Origin: UBA877 sp034436335
Lineage (GTDB): Bacteria > Chloroflexota > Anaerolineae > Anaerolineales > Villigracilaceae
Reading direction: 5' to 3'
DNA: 64,000 bases
Assembly: GCA_034436335.1 (NCBI GenBank)
Contig: DAOTVO010000008.1
Location: 28,859-92,858, forward strand
Shown: one piece after another, positions 6,968 through 15,563 of the stretch
How positions within the stretch are numbered: position 1 is the first letter of the stretch
How the letters are laid out: the number at the start of each line of letters is the position of its first letter
The notes under the pieces: generated by a model
What the model saw: the letters and a program-made list of their open reading frames with translations, nothing else
Databases searched by the model: none
Told to the model about the DNA's origin: nothing
Position numbers and translations under genes: made by a program

Positions 6968-9900
6968 TCACTGTTTACCGATTACTTTCAAGTTTGCCAG
7001 ACTCGCCGCCACGCGCTTGATGCCGACCGACTCGAAGACGATGTCCACCGTCTCGTCGCCATCTTGCAGGCGGGAGTGAAGCACGATGCCCTCGCCCCAG
7101 ATGGGATGGCGGACGCGCATGCCGGCGTGGAATTTTGTCTGGGACGGCGCGGTCGGTTGCGGGTCCGAGCGCAGCCAGGCCGGGGAGGCGGCTTGGGTCT
7201 GGCGGAACGAGCGCCCGGCCCGCGTCTTCCCGGCGAGCAGTTTGGGCGGGATGTCGTCTAAGTAGCGCGAGGGGAGCGTCTCCTCGGCGTAGCCGCGCGA
7301 GCCGCGCCGCAGGGCGCGGACGAGGTAGAGGCGGTCTTTGGCACGCGTGATGCCCACGTAGAACAGGCGGCGTTCCTCTTCCATCGCTTCGGGGTCGTCG
7401 AAGGAGCGGCTGTGCGGCAGGAGGCCGTCATCCAGACCGATGATGAAGACCGCCCCGAACTCCAACCCTTTGGCGGCGTGCAGAGTGAGCAGGGTGGGGG
7501 CGTTCTTGCCCTCGGTGAGCGTGTCCTGGTCAGAGATGAGCGCCACGTCTTGGAGAAATTCCTCCAGCGTGCGGTCAGCATATTCCATCGTCAGGCGGCG
7601 CAATTCCTGGACGTTTTCCCAGCGCTCGGCGCCCTCGTCCGTGCCGTCGTCGAGGTACTCGCGGTAGTTGATGTCGGCGGCGATGCGGTCGAAGAGTTCG
7701 GTGACGGTGGCGCGGGAGGCCTCGGCGCGCCAGTTGGCCAGCAGCGCGCCGAAATCGGCCAGCGGCAGCGCGGCGCGACCGGTGAACTGCGGCCAGAGCG
7801 GGGAGGCGTCGCCGCGCGCCAGGTCCATCAGCGCCGCGCCCGGCGTCAGGTCCGCGCCGCGGGCGGCGGTGTGCAGCGCCAGGACGGTCTTCTCGCCGAT
7901 GCCGCGCGGCGGGACGTTGATGACCCGGTCAAGCGAGATTTCGTCCGCCGGGTTGTGGACGAGGCGCAGGTAGGCGATCATGTCCTTGACTTCGCGCCGC
8001 CCGTAGAAGCGCTGTGCCCCGACCAGGCGGTAGGGCAAGCGCGCCTGCAGGAAAGCCTCTTCGAGCAGACGGGACTGGGCGTTGGTGCGGTACATCACGG
8101 CGCACTCGCCCGGCTCGACCGCTTTGGAGGCAATCAGACTGGCAATGGTATCCACCACGAAGGCGGCCTCGCCGTAGTCGTCGAGGGCTTCGTAGTAGAA
8201 GAGTTTCTCGCCCGCGCCGCGGGTGGTGAAAAGTTGCTTGCGGCGGCGGTGCGGGTTGCGGTCAATGACGGCCATGGCGGCGTCCAGGATGTTCTGCCGT
8301 GAGCGGTAGTTCTGCTCGAGGAGAATGACCTGGGCATCGGGGAAGTCCTGCTCGAAACGCTGGACGTTGCGGTAATCGGCCCCGCGCCAGCGATAGATAG
8401 AATTATGAACGACGATGCCGCCGGCGATGTAGTTGTGTAGATTGTCCACTTCGAGGTCGAAGACTTCTCCTTGATACGGTTGGCGGCGGATTTCGCTGAT
8501 CGTGTCTTCGATGATGCTGCCATCTTTTTCGATGGCGACAATCATGGAGGGGTGAAGATGGCTGACGGGCATCAGACTGAAGCGCGGGGCGAGGGGGGCG
8601 GCGCCCCTATCCACCAGGAAGGCGCCCACGATGATGTCTGCTCCGCCCGTATCGTAACTGAGTTTTTGAGCGGCTTCCTGGATGTCCTCATAATGCAATC
8701 GGTTGAGGCCGACCCGCCAGTTGTCTCGGCTGCGAATGCGGGGGTGATAGCCGAGTGATTGGAGTCTCTCGGCCAGGTCAGGGTCGCTGCTCCACAAGTC
8801 CACCCGATGGGCGTGCCAGGGAGATTCGTCGGTTTTGCGGCCATCGCCGAAATAGCGCAGGTTGACCACGTTTCGATAGGTTCCCTGGGGAACATAGTGC
8901 GGGTAGCGCCAGTCCATCTCCAGGTCTTTGAGCAGGCGCAGGGCATTGCTTGTCGAGTCGATTTCGGCAAACAACCTGTCAATGTATTCTTGCGACATGC
9001 GCATCCGCCGCCCGCGCACGTGAAAGACGGTGGTGGGGATGCCGTATTGGATCGAGTAGAAAGATTCCCAGTAGTGCGCTTCGTTTCGGTCGCTGCAAAC
9101 TCGGAGAATCCAGAGTCGGTCGGCGTTTTCCTGATTGCTTCTGACTTTCAGGCCGATTTGGAGTTCGGGATTGACCCCATCGCTGCGGGCATGCGAGGCG
9201 ATCCCGATGCGGCAGCCTTTGTCCTTGCGGTACATCAGGTAAATGTAATGAAGACCTGGCTGAAGCCCCAGCCGGGCGAAAACCACGTGATTGGGCGTTG
9301 CGGTGAAAGAGCGGCCGGCGGCTGTGATGACTTCTACCAGGTCCCCTTTGAAAGTTCTCTTGCCCACATGCCGAACGGTGGAGGCCAGCACGGACCCGCG
9401 CCCGCTGGCAGCAACCACCTGGTCGCCTTCTCGAACGGTTTCGATGGCTTTCGGCCCGTCCGGAGTCAAGACCGGCGTGCCGGCCGGGAAGCACTGGTCC
9501 GGGTCGCCGACGCAGAAGATATTGCCGTGCAGCGAGGCGAGATGTTTGAGCAGCGTGTATTGGGCGAAGTTGGTGTCCTGGAATTCATCCACCAGCACGT
9601 GATGGAAACGGCTGGCATATTTCTCGCGCACGGCCGGAAATTCCGAGAGCAGATGCGCCGTCCACAAGAGCAGGTCGTCGAAGTCCACCGCGTTGGACTG
9701 TTTGAGCAGTTCCTGGTAGCGTTGGTAGATGCGCTTGACAACTTCGTCGCGGTAGGTGGCGACGGGGTAATCATCGGGGAAGATGAGTTCATTCTTGGCG
9801 CGCGAGATGGAGGCGTGGACGGAGGGAGCGCGGTAGGATTTCTCATCCAGGTTCAGGTCGCGGATGGCGGCCTTGACCACCCGCTCCTGGTCATCGGTAT

Positions 9901-10237
9901 CGAAGATGACGTAGTTCGAGTCGAAGGGCAGGTGTTCGGCCTCGCGGCGCAGGATGCGGGCGCAGACGGCGTGAAACGTGCCCAGCCACAGGCCTTCGGT
10001 CGCCGCCTCGCCCAGCATGGCGCGGACGCGGCTTTCCATCTCGCGCGCCGCCTTGTTGGTGAAGGTCACCGCCAGCATCTGCCAGGGACGCACGCCCTGC
10101 TCGGCGATGAGATAGGCGGCGCGCTGAGTCAGGACGCGCGTCTTGCCGGAGCCGGGCCCGGCGAGGACGAGGATAGGCCCCGGCCCGGCGGTCACCGCCT
10201 GGCGCTGCTGGGGGTTGAGTTTGTCGAGGAAATCCAT
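6968..10237 (-). CDS. pcrA: UvrD/PcrA-type DNA helicase interrupted by an intein
   Basis: A 1089-residue precursor: exteins 1-248 and 613-1089 (725 residues together, the normal size) plus an intein at 249-612. SF1A helicase motifs are in order: Q-motif LNPQQRQAV, Walker A LAGPGSGKT, motif Ia VTFTNKAAREM, motif II VDEFQDTN, motif III GDPDQ/SIYRWRGAD split by the intein, motif IV LEQNYRS, motif V TLHAAKGLEF and motif VI YVGITRAKDRLYL. The end (VRHPIWGEGIVL...) is the small C-terminal domain PcrA uses to contact RNA polymerase. Role: 3'-5' DNA unwinding in repair and transcription-replication conflicts. The ATG at 10237 gives the standard N-terminus. Confidence 0.95.
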   Translation of the reverse strand: MDFLDKLNPQQRQAVTAGPGPILVLAGPGSGKTRVLTQRAAYLIAEQGVRPWQMLAVTFTNKAAREMESRVRAMLGEAATEGLWLGTFHAVCARILRREAEHLPFDSNYVIFDTDDQERVVKAAIRDLNLDEKSYRAPSVHASISRAKNELIFPDDYPVATYRDEVVKRIYQRYQELLKQSNAVDFDDLLLWTAHLLSEFPAVREKYASRFHHVLVDEFQDTNFAQYTLLKHLASLHGNIFCVGDPDQCFPAGTPVLTPDGPKAIETVREGDQVVAASGRGSVLASTVRHVGKRTFKGDLVEVITAAGRSFTATPNHVVFARLGLQPGLHYIYLMYRKDKGCRIGIASHARSDGVNPELQIGLKVRSNQENADRLWILRVCSDRNEAHYWESFYSIQYGIPTTVFHVRGRRMRMSQEYIDRLFAEIDSTSNALRLLKDLEMDWRYPHYVPQGTYRNVVNLRYFGDGRKTDESPWHAHRVDLWSSDPDLAERLQSLGYHPRIRSRDNWRVGLNRLHYEDIQEAAQKLSYDTGGADIIVGAFLVDRGAAPLAPRFSLMPVSHLHPSMIVAIEKDGSIIEDTISEIRRQPYQGEVFDLEVDNLHNYIAGGIVVHNSIYRWRGADYRNVQRFEQDFPDAQVILLEQNYRSRQNILDAAMAVIDRNPHRRRKQLFTTRGAGEKLFYYEALDDYGEAAFVVDTIASLIASKAVEPGECAVMYRTNAQSRLLEEAFLQARLPYRLVGAQRFYGRREVKDMIAYLRLVHNPADEISLDRVINVPPRGIGEKTVLALHTAARGADLTPGAALMDLARGDASPLWPQFTGRAALPLADFGALLANWRAEASRATVTELFDRIAADINYREYLDDGTDEGAERWENVQELRRLTMEYADRTLEEFLQDVALISDQDTLTEGKNAPTLLTLHAAKGLEFGAVFIIGLDDGLLPHSRSFDDPEAMEEERRLFYVGITRAKDRLYLVRALRRGSRGYAEETLPSRYLDDIPPKLLAGKTRAGRSFRQTQAASPAWLRSDPQPTAPSQTKFHAGMRVRHPIWGEGIVLHSRLQDGDETVDIVFESVGIKRVAASLANLKVIGKQ
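8402..9493 (-). mobile_element. Intein in PcrA motif III, with a GIY-YIG-like insert
   Basis: 364 residues, from Cys1 (CFPAGTPVLTPDG, block A) to the terminal VVHN, followed by extein Ser. Block B is GRSFTATPNHVVF (T-x-x-H); block F/G is VFDLEVDNLHNYIAGGIVVHN with the penultimate His and terminal Asn. All residues needed for self-splicing are present. Between the Hint halves lie about 250 residues. No LAGLIDADG motif is visible; instead residues 83-157 read YIYLMY...CRIGIAS and later EAHYWESFYSIQYGIPTTVF, resembling a GIY-YIG nuclease. The insertion point is between the Gln and Ser of helicase motif III, a highly conserved ATP-site position, as usual for inteins. Confidence 0.93.
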
Positions 10238-10355
10238 GATTCTACGCTGCGAATTTCACGAAAGGCGCGCCTGGCTGCTGCCATCCTTGTCAGAAGAATC
10301 GTCTCCCCCTGCGCCTGCGCGCCTCTGTGTAATCTGTGCAATCTGTGGTCAAAAA

Positions 10356-10745
10356 TCACAATTGCGAGGTGCAATGCGGGCAGCGAGTAGCTTTGACAGG
10401 AATGGTCGAGAGGCAGTATGGGCATTCCTTGGTAGTCGGCTCGGCCGGCGCGGGCGCAGGCTTGCGCAATTTGTTGATTCTTTTGACCATCAAGAAAATA
10501 ACGAACGCAATAATCAGGAAGTCAACGATGGCTTGGATGAACTGACCGTATTTAATGGCCGCTTCGCCGATGGTGACCGACAGACCGCTGAAATTTACCC
10601 CTCCCAGCAGCAGGCCGATGATCGGCATGATGACGTCATTGACCAGCGAGGCAACAATTTTGCCGAACGCCCCGCCGATGATGACTGCCACAGCCAGGTC
10701 AATCACATTGCCGCGCACGACGAAGTCTTTGAACTCTTTCCACAT
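10356..10745 (-). CDS. mscL: Large-conductance mechanosensitive channel MscL with zinc-ribbon tail
   Basis: A 129-residue protein. WKEFKDFVVRGNVIDLAVAVIIGGAFGKIVASLV is the MscL N-terminal helix and pore-lining TM1; the second TM is near residues 70-90 (FLIIAFVIFLMVKRINKL). MscL opens at high membrane tension to release solutes in osmotic downshock. The cytoplasmic end carries an extra CPYC...CPHC segment (four Cys spaced like a zinc ribbon), which replaces the usual C-terminal helix bundle end. AAGGAGGATGGT precedes the ATG. It diverges from the binding protein gene at 10863. Confidence 0.93.
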   Translation of the reverse strand: MWKEFKDFVVRGNVIDLAVAVIIGGAFGKIVASLVNDVIMPIIGLLLGGVNFSGLSVTIGEAAIKYGQFIQAIVDFLIIAFVIFLMVKRINKLRKPAPAPAEPTTKECPYCLSTIPVKATRCPHCTSQL

Positions 10746-10825
10746 ACCATCCTCCTTGGGTGAAATGATGGTTTGATTGTACCGTCACGAATAGGGGCTG
10801 TCAACGCGAGACTGCCGGAATGTCG

Positions 10826-10831
10826 TATAAT
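10826..10831 (+). promoter_or_regulatory. Probable -10 box for the 10863 binding protein gene
   Basis: TATAAT, exact consensus, 31 nt before the GTG start. No good -35 hexamer is found at 16-18 nt, so the assignment rests on the -10 alone. Confidence 0.45.
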
Positions 10832-10862
10832 CGGCCTGACCACCAAACAATGCGAGGTTCCT

Positions 10863-12773
10863 GTGAATCGATTTCGCTTGCTGGCCGTCAGTCTTTCCCT
10901 GTTGATTCTTTGCTCTGCTTGCACAGCCGCAGAAACGGTCACCTCGGTTCCCGAAGTACCCACTGCAACGCCTACCACGCCGCCTCCGCCGAGCAAATTG
11001 ACCATTTGCCTCGGGCAGGAGCCGGCCAGCCTCTATCCGATTGACAACCCGTCCGCGTCGGCGCGGGCGGTTTTGGCGGCGCTTTACGACGGCCCCGTGG
11101 ATGTCGTTTCTTACGAGTACCGGCCTGTCATCCTGGCGCAGATCCCCAGCCTCGAAAACGGCGACGTTCAGCTTTTTGAGATCTCGGTCTATGTGGGCGA
11201 TGAAGTAGTGGATGCAGATGGCATGCCCGTGACTCTGACGGCTGGCACGCGCATCCGTCCGGCGGGATGCCGCAGTCAGGATTGCGTCGTCCAGTACGAT
11301 GGCCGCGCCGAGGTCAAGATGGACCAGATGGTGGTGACCTATCGTCTGCTCCCCGGTCTGCGCTGGTCGGATGGAAAACCGTTGACCGCGGCCGATTCGA
11401 TTTATTCTTATCAGGTTGCCGTTTCTCGCGGGACCTCGTACCTGGTTGCCCGCACCCAGGCCTATGAGGCCGCCGACGATGTCACCGTTCAGTGGTGGGG
11501 CAAGCCGGGTTTTGTTGACCCTGATTATCTCTCCAACTTTTTCTTCCCCTTGCCCGCCCACCTCTTGAGCGGGATTCCGGCCGATGAGTTGCCGGACTCG
11601 GAAGCCGCCTCCCGCCGCCCTGTTGGTTGGGGACCCTACCTGTTGAGCGAGTGGGAAGCGGGCGACTACATCACGCTCGTCAAAAACCCCTACTATTTCC
11701 GTAAGGCGGAGGGGTTGCCGAAGATAGACCTTCTCACCTTCCGTTTCATCTCTGACCCGGAAACTGCCCTGGCTGAATTACTGGCCGGTGGCTGTGATGT
11801 GCTGGACCCCAGCATTCCGCTCGACGGTCAGGCAGCCTTGCTGCAATCTATGCAGGCGCAGGGACAGGTGCAGGCGCTTTTCTCGCTTTCTCCGGTGATG
11901 GAACAACTGGCCTTTGGCATTTCCCCGGCAGAGTATGACAATGGCTACAATTCTGAGCGGGACCGCCCGAATTACTTTGGCGATGTACGTGTGCGTCAAG
12001 CGGTTGCCATGTGCATAGACCGTCAGCGCATCGTGGACGAAGTGTTGTATGGCCTTTCGAGGGTACCGGCCTCCTACGTTCATCCTGACCATCCCTCGTA
12101 CACTGGGGATGTCCCCGCGTATGCTTTCGATGTCGGCAAAGCGGCCGCTTTGCTGGAAGAAGCCGGTTGGCGCGACGTGGATAATGACCCTGCCACCCCG
12201 CGTCAGGCCTGGGGCGCGCCGGGCATCCCCAACGGGACGCCGTTCGAGGTGACATACATCACCACCGGCGCGGCGCAACGTCTGCAGGTCAGTGCTCTGG
12301 TGGCCGAGTCGTTGGCGCAATGTGGAATTAAGTTGGATTTGGAGTATCTCAACCCGTCAGCATTCTACGCTCCCGGGCCAGAGGGCCCCCTCTTTGGGCG
12401 CTCCTTTGAATTGGCCGAATTTGCTATGGGTAATGTTGCCGTTGCTCCTCCTTGTGAATGGTATACCACCGGGCAAATGCCGAAGACGACCAATCATTGG
12501 ATTGGGACAAACGTCAGCGGGTATAACAACCCATCTTTTGATGCTGCCTGTTCCCTGGCGCGTCAGTCTTTGCCCGGAGAGTCAGCATATATAGAAAGCA
12601 ATGATCAGGCGCAGCGCCTCTTTGCCCAAGACTTGCCTGTTATTCCGCTTTACTGGCGGGTGAAAAGTGCGGCCGCGCGGCCGGAGGTTTGCGGCCTGGT
12701 TCTTGATTCGACAGCCGCCAGCCTTTTTTGGAATCTTGAAACCCTTGCCGTTGGAGATGACTGCGCCCCATAA
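10863..12773 (+). CDS. ABC transporter substrate-binding lipoprotein (SBP_bac_5 family)
   Basis: A 636-residue lipoprotein. The GTG at 10863 is chosen because it gives a classic signal peptide (VNRFRLLAVSLSLLILCSAC) with the lipobox Cys, and GAGG lies 6 nt upstream; the open frame extends 30 codons further without a signal. Family 5 binding-protein landmarks are in usual order: KLTICLGQEPASLYP, LRWSDGKPLTAADSIYSY, VGWGPYLLSEW...LVKNPYYF, FRFISDPETALAELLAGGCDV and DVRVRQAVAMCIDRQRIVDEVLYG. Such proteins capture peptides or other extracellular solutes. It is separated by 224 nt and a promoter from the ABC operon at 12998, which has its own, rearranged binding protein. Confidence 0.88.
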   Translation: MNRFRLLAVSLSLLILCSACTAAETVTSVPEVPTATPTTPPPPSKLTICLGQEPASLYPIDNPSASARAVLAALYDGPVDVVSYEYRPVILAQIPSLENGDVQLFEISVYVGDEVVDADGMPVTLTAGTRIRPAGCRSQDCVVQYDGRAEVKMDQMVVTYRLLPGLRWSDGKPLTAADSIYSYQVAVSRGTSYLVARTQAYEAADDVTVQWWGKPGFVDPDYLSNFFFPLPAHLLSGIPADELPDSEAASRRPVGWGPYLLSEWEAGDYITLVKNPYYFRKAEGLPKIDLLTFRFISDPETALAELLAGGCDVLDPSIPLDGQAALLQSMQAQGQVQALFSLSPVMEQLAFGISPAEYDNGYNSERDRPNYFGDVRVRQAVAMCIDRQRIVDEVLYGLSRVPASYVHPDHPSYTGDVPAYAFDVGKAAALLEEAGWRDVDNDPATPRQAWGAPGIPNGTPFEVTYITTGAAQRLQVSALVAESLAQCGIKLDLEYLNPSAFYAPGPEGPLFGRSFELAEFAMGNVAVAPPCEWYTTGQMPKTTNHWIGTNVSGYNNPSFDAACSLARQSLPGESAYIESNDQAQRLFAQDLPVIPLYWRVKSAAARPEVCGLVLDSTAASLFWNLETLAVGDDCAP

Positions 12774-12824
12774 AAACCCCTCTAGAGTATTACTCCGAAT
12801 CGCTCTGTTTTTGGCGGCTCTCAC

Positions 12825-12853
12825 TTGACTTTTTGTTAGTGTTGTGTTAATCT
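12825..12853 (+). promoter_or_regulatory. Sigma-70 promoter of the peptide-type ABC operon
   Basis: -35 TTGACT (12825-12830), 17-nt spacer, -10 TAATCT (12848-12853). Start of transcription would be near 12860, giving a leader of about 138 nt before the ATG at 12998. Confidence 0.75.
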
Positions 12854-12899
12854 ACTTTCGCCAAACCATCAATTTGATGTAATTCGGCAGATTCCAAGC

Positions 12900-12911
12900 A
12901 AAGGAGGTGAT
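12900..12911 (+). promoter_or_regulatory. Orphan full-length Shine-Dalgarno sequence in the ABC operon leader
   Basis: AAAGGAGGTGAT is the exact complement of the 16S rRNA 3' end, but no ATG, GTG or TTG lies 4-13 nt after it. The true start, 12998, has its own SD (GGAGGAGAAAG). It could be a ribosome standby site or part of a leader structure. Confidence 0.5.
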
Positions 12912-12997
12912 TCTCGGGAAAAAACCTCGCCTTGTTTCTTTAAGTGTCTCACCCAATTTCACCCATTTTCATTCAATTTCTCTGGAGGAGAAAGACA

Positions 12998-15487
12998 ATG
13001 TCACGTAACCGCTTTATGCTGGTTCTTGGTGTGCTGGTCGTTGCCAGTATGATTTTGTCCGCCTGCGGCGGCAAGACGGCTACCCCCACTCCCGCCACGA
13101 CGGAAGAACCCACTCCCCCGCCCGTTACCCGCAAGGGCGCGTGGGTGGACCGCATCGTCTTCACCGGCATTGACCAGGCCGAGGCTGCGGTGACCCAACT
13201 GCAGGCCGGTCAGATTGATATCTACGCTTACAGCGTATCTGACCCCAATATCTTCGAGACCGTCAAGTCGGATCCGAAACTGTCTTACACCACTGCGTTT
13301 GGTTCCTACACCGAACTGACCTTCAACCCCGCCGGGCCCGAATTTCAAGACGGACGCCTCAACCCCTTTGCGGTGGCCAAGATTCGTGAAGCCATGAACT
13401 GGCTGGTGGATCGCAACTACATCGCTCAGGAAATCTACGGTGGTCTGGCCAACGTCAAGTACACCTCGCTCAACAGCGCCTTCCCGGATTATGCCCGCTA
13501 CGTGGACACCGTGCGCGCCATCGAAGCCAAGTACGCCTACAATCCTGAAAAGGCCAACGAGGTGGTCACCGCTGAAATGACCGCCCTGGGTGCTGAACTG
13601 GTGGATGGCAAGTGGGTTTACAAGGGTCAGCCGGTCGTCCTCATCGGCATCATCCGCACCGAGGACGAGCGCACGCAGATCGGTGATTACTTCGCCAGCC
13701 AACTTGAAAGCATCGGCTTTACCGTGGATCGCCAGTACAAGACCCGCTCCGAAGCCTCCCCGATTTGGATTCGCTCCAACCCGGCGGATGGCTTGTGGCA
13801 CTTCTATACCGGCGGCTGGATTACCACTGCTGTGAGCCGCGACGACGCCACCAACTTCGGCTTCTTCTATACCAACCTGGGCTCTGGCTCCCCGCTGTGG
13901 CAGGCCTACGTCAACAGCGAAGAGTACTACAACATCGCCTCCCGCCTGTGGACCAATGACTTTACCTCCATGGAAGAGCGCGGTGAACTGTTCGCCAAAG
14001 CCCTTATGATGGCTAACGAAGAGTCGCAGCGCGTTTGGTTGGCTGACCAGGTCTCCTTCTCGCCGCAATCTGCCAACCTGGAAGTTACCTACGACCTGGC
14101 CGGCGGCGTGGCTGGCGCTGTGATCTACCCCTACACCATCCGCTTCAAGGGTCAGGAAGGCGGCACTGTCCGCTGGGCGCAACCCGGCGTGTTGGTTGAC
14201 CCCTGGAACCCGATCGGTGGTTCGAACTGGGTCTATGACACCACCGTCTATCGCGCCACCACCGACTACGCTACCATTCCGGATCCTTACACCGGCTTGG
14301 CTTGGCCGCAGCGCATCGAAAGCGCGACCGTCACCGCCAAGACCGGCCTGCCGATCGCCAAGACCCTCGACTGGGTCAATCTCGAGTTCGCAGATGAGAT
14401 CGCCGTCCCGGCCGATGCCTGGGCTGACTGGGATGCCACCACGCAGACCTTCATCCCTGCTGGCGAGGGCAAGACCGCCAACATCAAGTCCACCGTCGTC
14501 TATGAAGCCGACCTGTTCGACAAGATGACCTGGCACGATGGCTCGCCGCTCTCGATCGGCGACTTCGTTATGGCCATGATTATGAGCTTCGACACGGCTA
14601 AGCCTGAAAGCGCCATCTACGATGAAGCGGCTGTCCCCAATTTCGAGGCCTTCATGTCCTACTTCAAGGGCGTCAAGATCGTTTCCACCAGCCCGCTGAC
14701 CATTGAAACCTATGTTGACCAGTACTACCTGGATGCGGAAGCCAACGTCTGGGCTTGGTTCCCGAACTACTCCTATGGCACCGCTTCCTGGCATGCTCTG
14801 ACCCTGGGTATCCAGGCTGAGGCGGATGGCAAACTGGCCTTCACTGCCGACAAGGCGGAAGCCAACAGCGTGGAGTGGATGTCTTACATCAGCGGCCCGA
14901 GCCTCGAAATCTTAGAGACCTACCTGGCTGCCGATGTCGCCAGCCCCTTCATCCCCTACGCCCCGACTCTGGGTCAGTATGTCACGGCTGAAGAAGCTGC
15001 GGCCCGCTTCGCCAACCTGCAGGCCTGGTACAATGTCCATCATCACCTGTGGGTAGGCACCGGCCCGTTCTATCTGGAAGCTGTCTTCCCGATTGAAGGC
15101 TCGGTTGTTTTGGCCCGCAATGAGAACTTCCCCGACATGGCCGACAAATGGGCGCGCTTCGTTGCCCCGAAGATCGGCGTTGTAGATGTCACCGGCCCGG
15201 CCAATGTCACCATTGGCACGGATGCCACCTTCGATGTCTTTGTGACCTACGAAGATGCTCCTTACCCGCAGGCAGAAATTTCCGGCGTGAAGTTCCTGCT
15301 CTTCGATGCCAACGGCAACCTGGTCGCCAAGGGCGATGCCACGGCTGTTGCTGATGGGCAGTATCAGGTCGTCTTGCCCACCACCGGTCTGGCAAGTGGA
15401 TCCAACAAGATCGAAGTGGCGGTGACCTCTAAAGTTGTGAGCATCCCGTTCTTCGGTACCTTTGAGTTTGTCACGGCTGCTCCATAA
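12998..15487 (+). CDS. ABC transporter substrate-binding lipoprotein with permuted motif order
   Basis: An 829-residue lipoprotein. The ATG at 12998 follows GGAGGAGAAAGACA and gives a signal peptide ending MILSACGGK with a Thr/Pro-rich tether. Residues 48-150 match the later part of family 5 binding proteins (VDRIVFTGIDQAEAAVTQLQ; AVAKIREAMNWLVDRNYIAQ), while the parts that normally come first appear after residue 385 (GGTVRWAQPGVLVDPWNP, WHDGSPLSIGDFVMA near 512, VGTGPFYLEA...VLARNENF near 686). The last 100 residues are an Ig-like beta domain (GPANVTIGTDATFDVFVTY). It is the first gene of the ABC operon and presumably its receptor; a hairpin behind it (15503-15540) should raise its level over the permeases. 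Confidence 0.88.
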   Translation: MSRNRFMLVLGVLVVASMILSACGGKTATPTPATTEEPTPPPVTRKGAWVDRIVFTGIDQAEAAVTQLQAGQIDIYAYSVSDPNIFETVKSDPKLSYTTAFGSYTELTFNPAGPEFQDGRLNPFAVAKIREAMNWLVDRNYIAQEIYGGLANVKYTSLNSAFPDYARYVDTVRAIEAKYAYNPEKANEVVTAEMTALGAELVDGKWVYKGQPVVLIGIIRTEDERTQIGDYFASQLESIGFTVDRQYKTRSEASPIWIRSNPADGLWHFYTGGWITTAVSRDDATNFGFFYTNLGSGSPLWQAYVNSEEYYNIASRLWTNDFTSMEERGELFAKALMMANEESQRVWLADQVSFSPQSANLEVTYDLAGGVAGAVIYPYTIRFKGQEGGTVRWAQPGVLVDPWNPIGGSNWVYDTTVYRATTDYATIPDPYTGLAWPQRIESATVTAKTGLPIAKTLDWVNLEFADEIAVPADAWADWDATTQTFIPAGEGKTANIKSTVVYEADLFDKMTWHDGSPLSIGDFVMAMIMSFDTAKPESAIYDEAAVPNFEAFMSYFKGVKIVSTSPLTIETYVDQYYLDAEANVWAWFPNYSYGTASWHALTLGIQAEADGKLAFTADKAEANSVEWMSYISGPSLEILETYLAADVASPFIPYAPTLGQYVTAEEAAARFANLQAWYNVHHHLWVGTGPFYLEAVFPIEGSVVLARNENFPDMADKWARFVAPKIGVVDVTGPANVTIGTDATFDVFVTYEDAPYPQAEISGVKFLLFDANGNLVAKGDATAVADGQYQVVLPTTGLASGSNKIEVAVTSKVVSIPFFGTFEFVTAAP

Positions 15488-15502
15488 GCAGTTTGCAATT
15501 TG

Positions 15503-15540
15503 AAATCTGGCAGGGGATATTTTCCCCTGCCAGATTTTTA
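15503..15540 (+). terminator. Intra-operon terminator/attenuator
   Basis: AAATCTGGCAGGGG (15503-15516) pairs perfectly with CCCCTGCCAGATTT (15524-15537), followed by a short T-run. It lies between the binding protein and the first permease, the usual place for a partial terminator that keeps the receptor in excess. Confidence 0.8.
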
Positions 15541-15563
15541 TCATCTACTTGGAAAGGCAACCC

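Noticed and set aside
8759..10390. 543-codon plus-strand frame
   Set aside because: Shadow of the pcrA gene and its intein; the minus strand has all helicase and splicing motifs.
13001..14794. 597-codon minus-strand frame
   Set aside because: Shadow of the binding protein gene, which has a signal peptide, SD and promoter.
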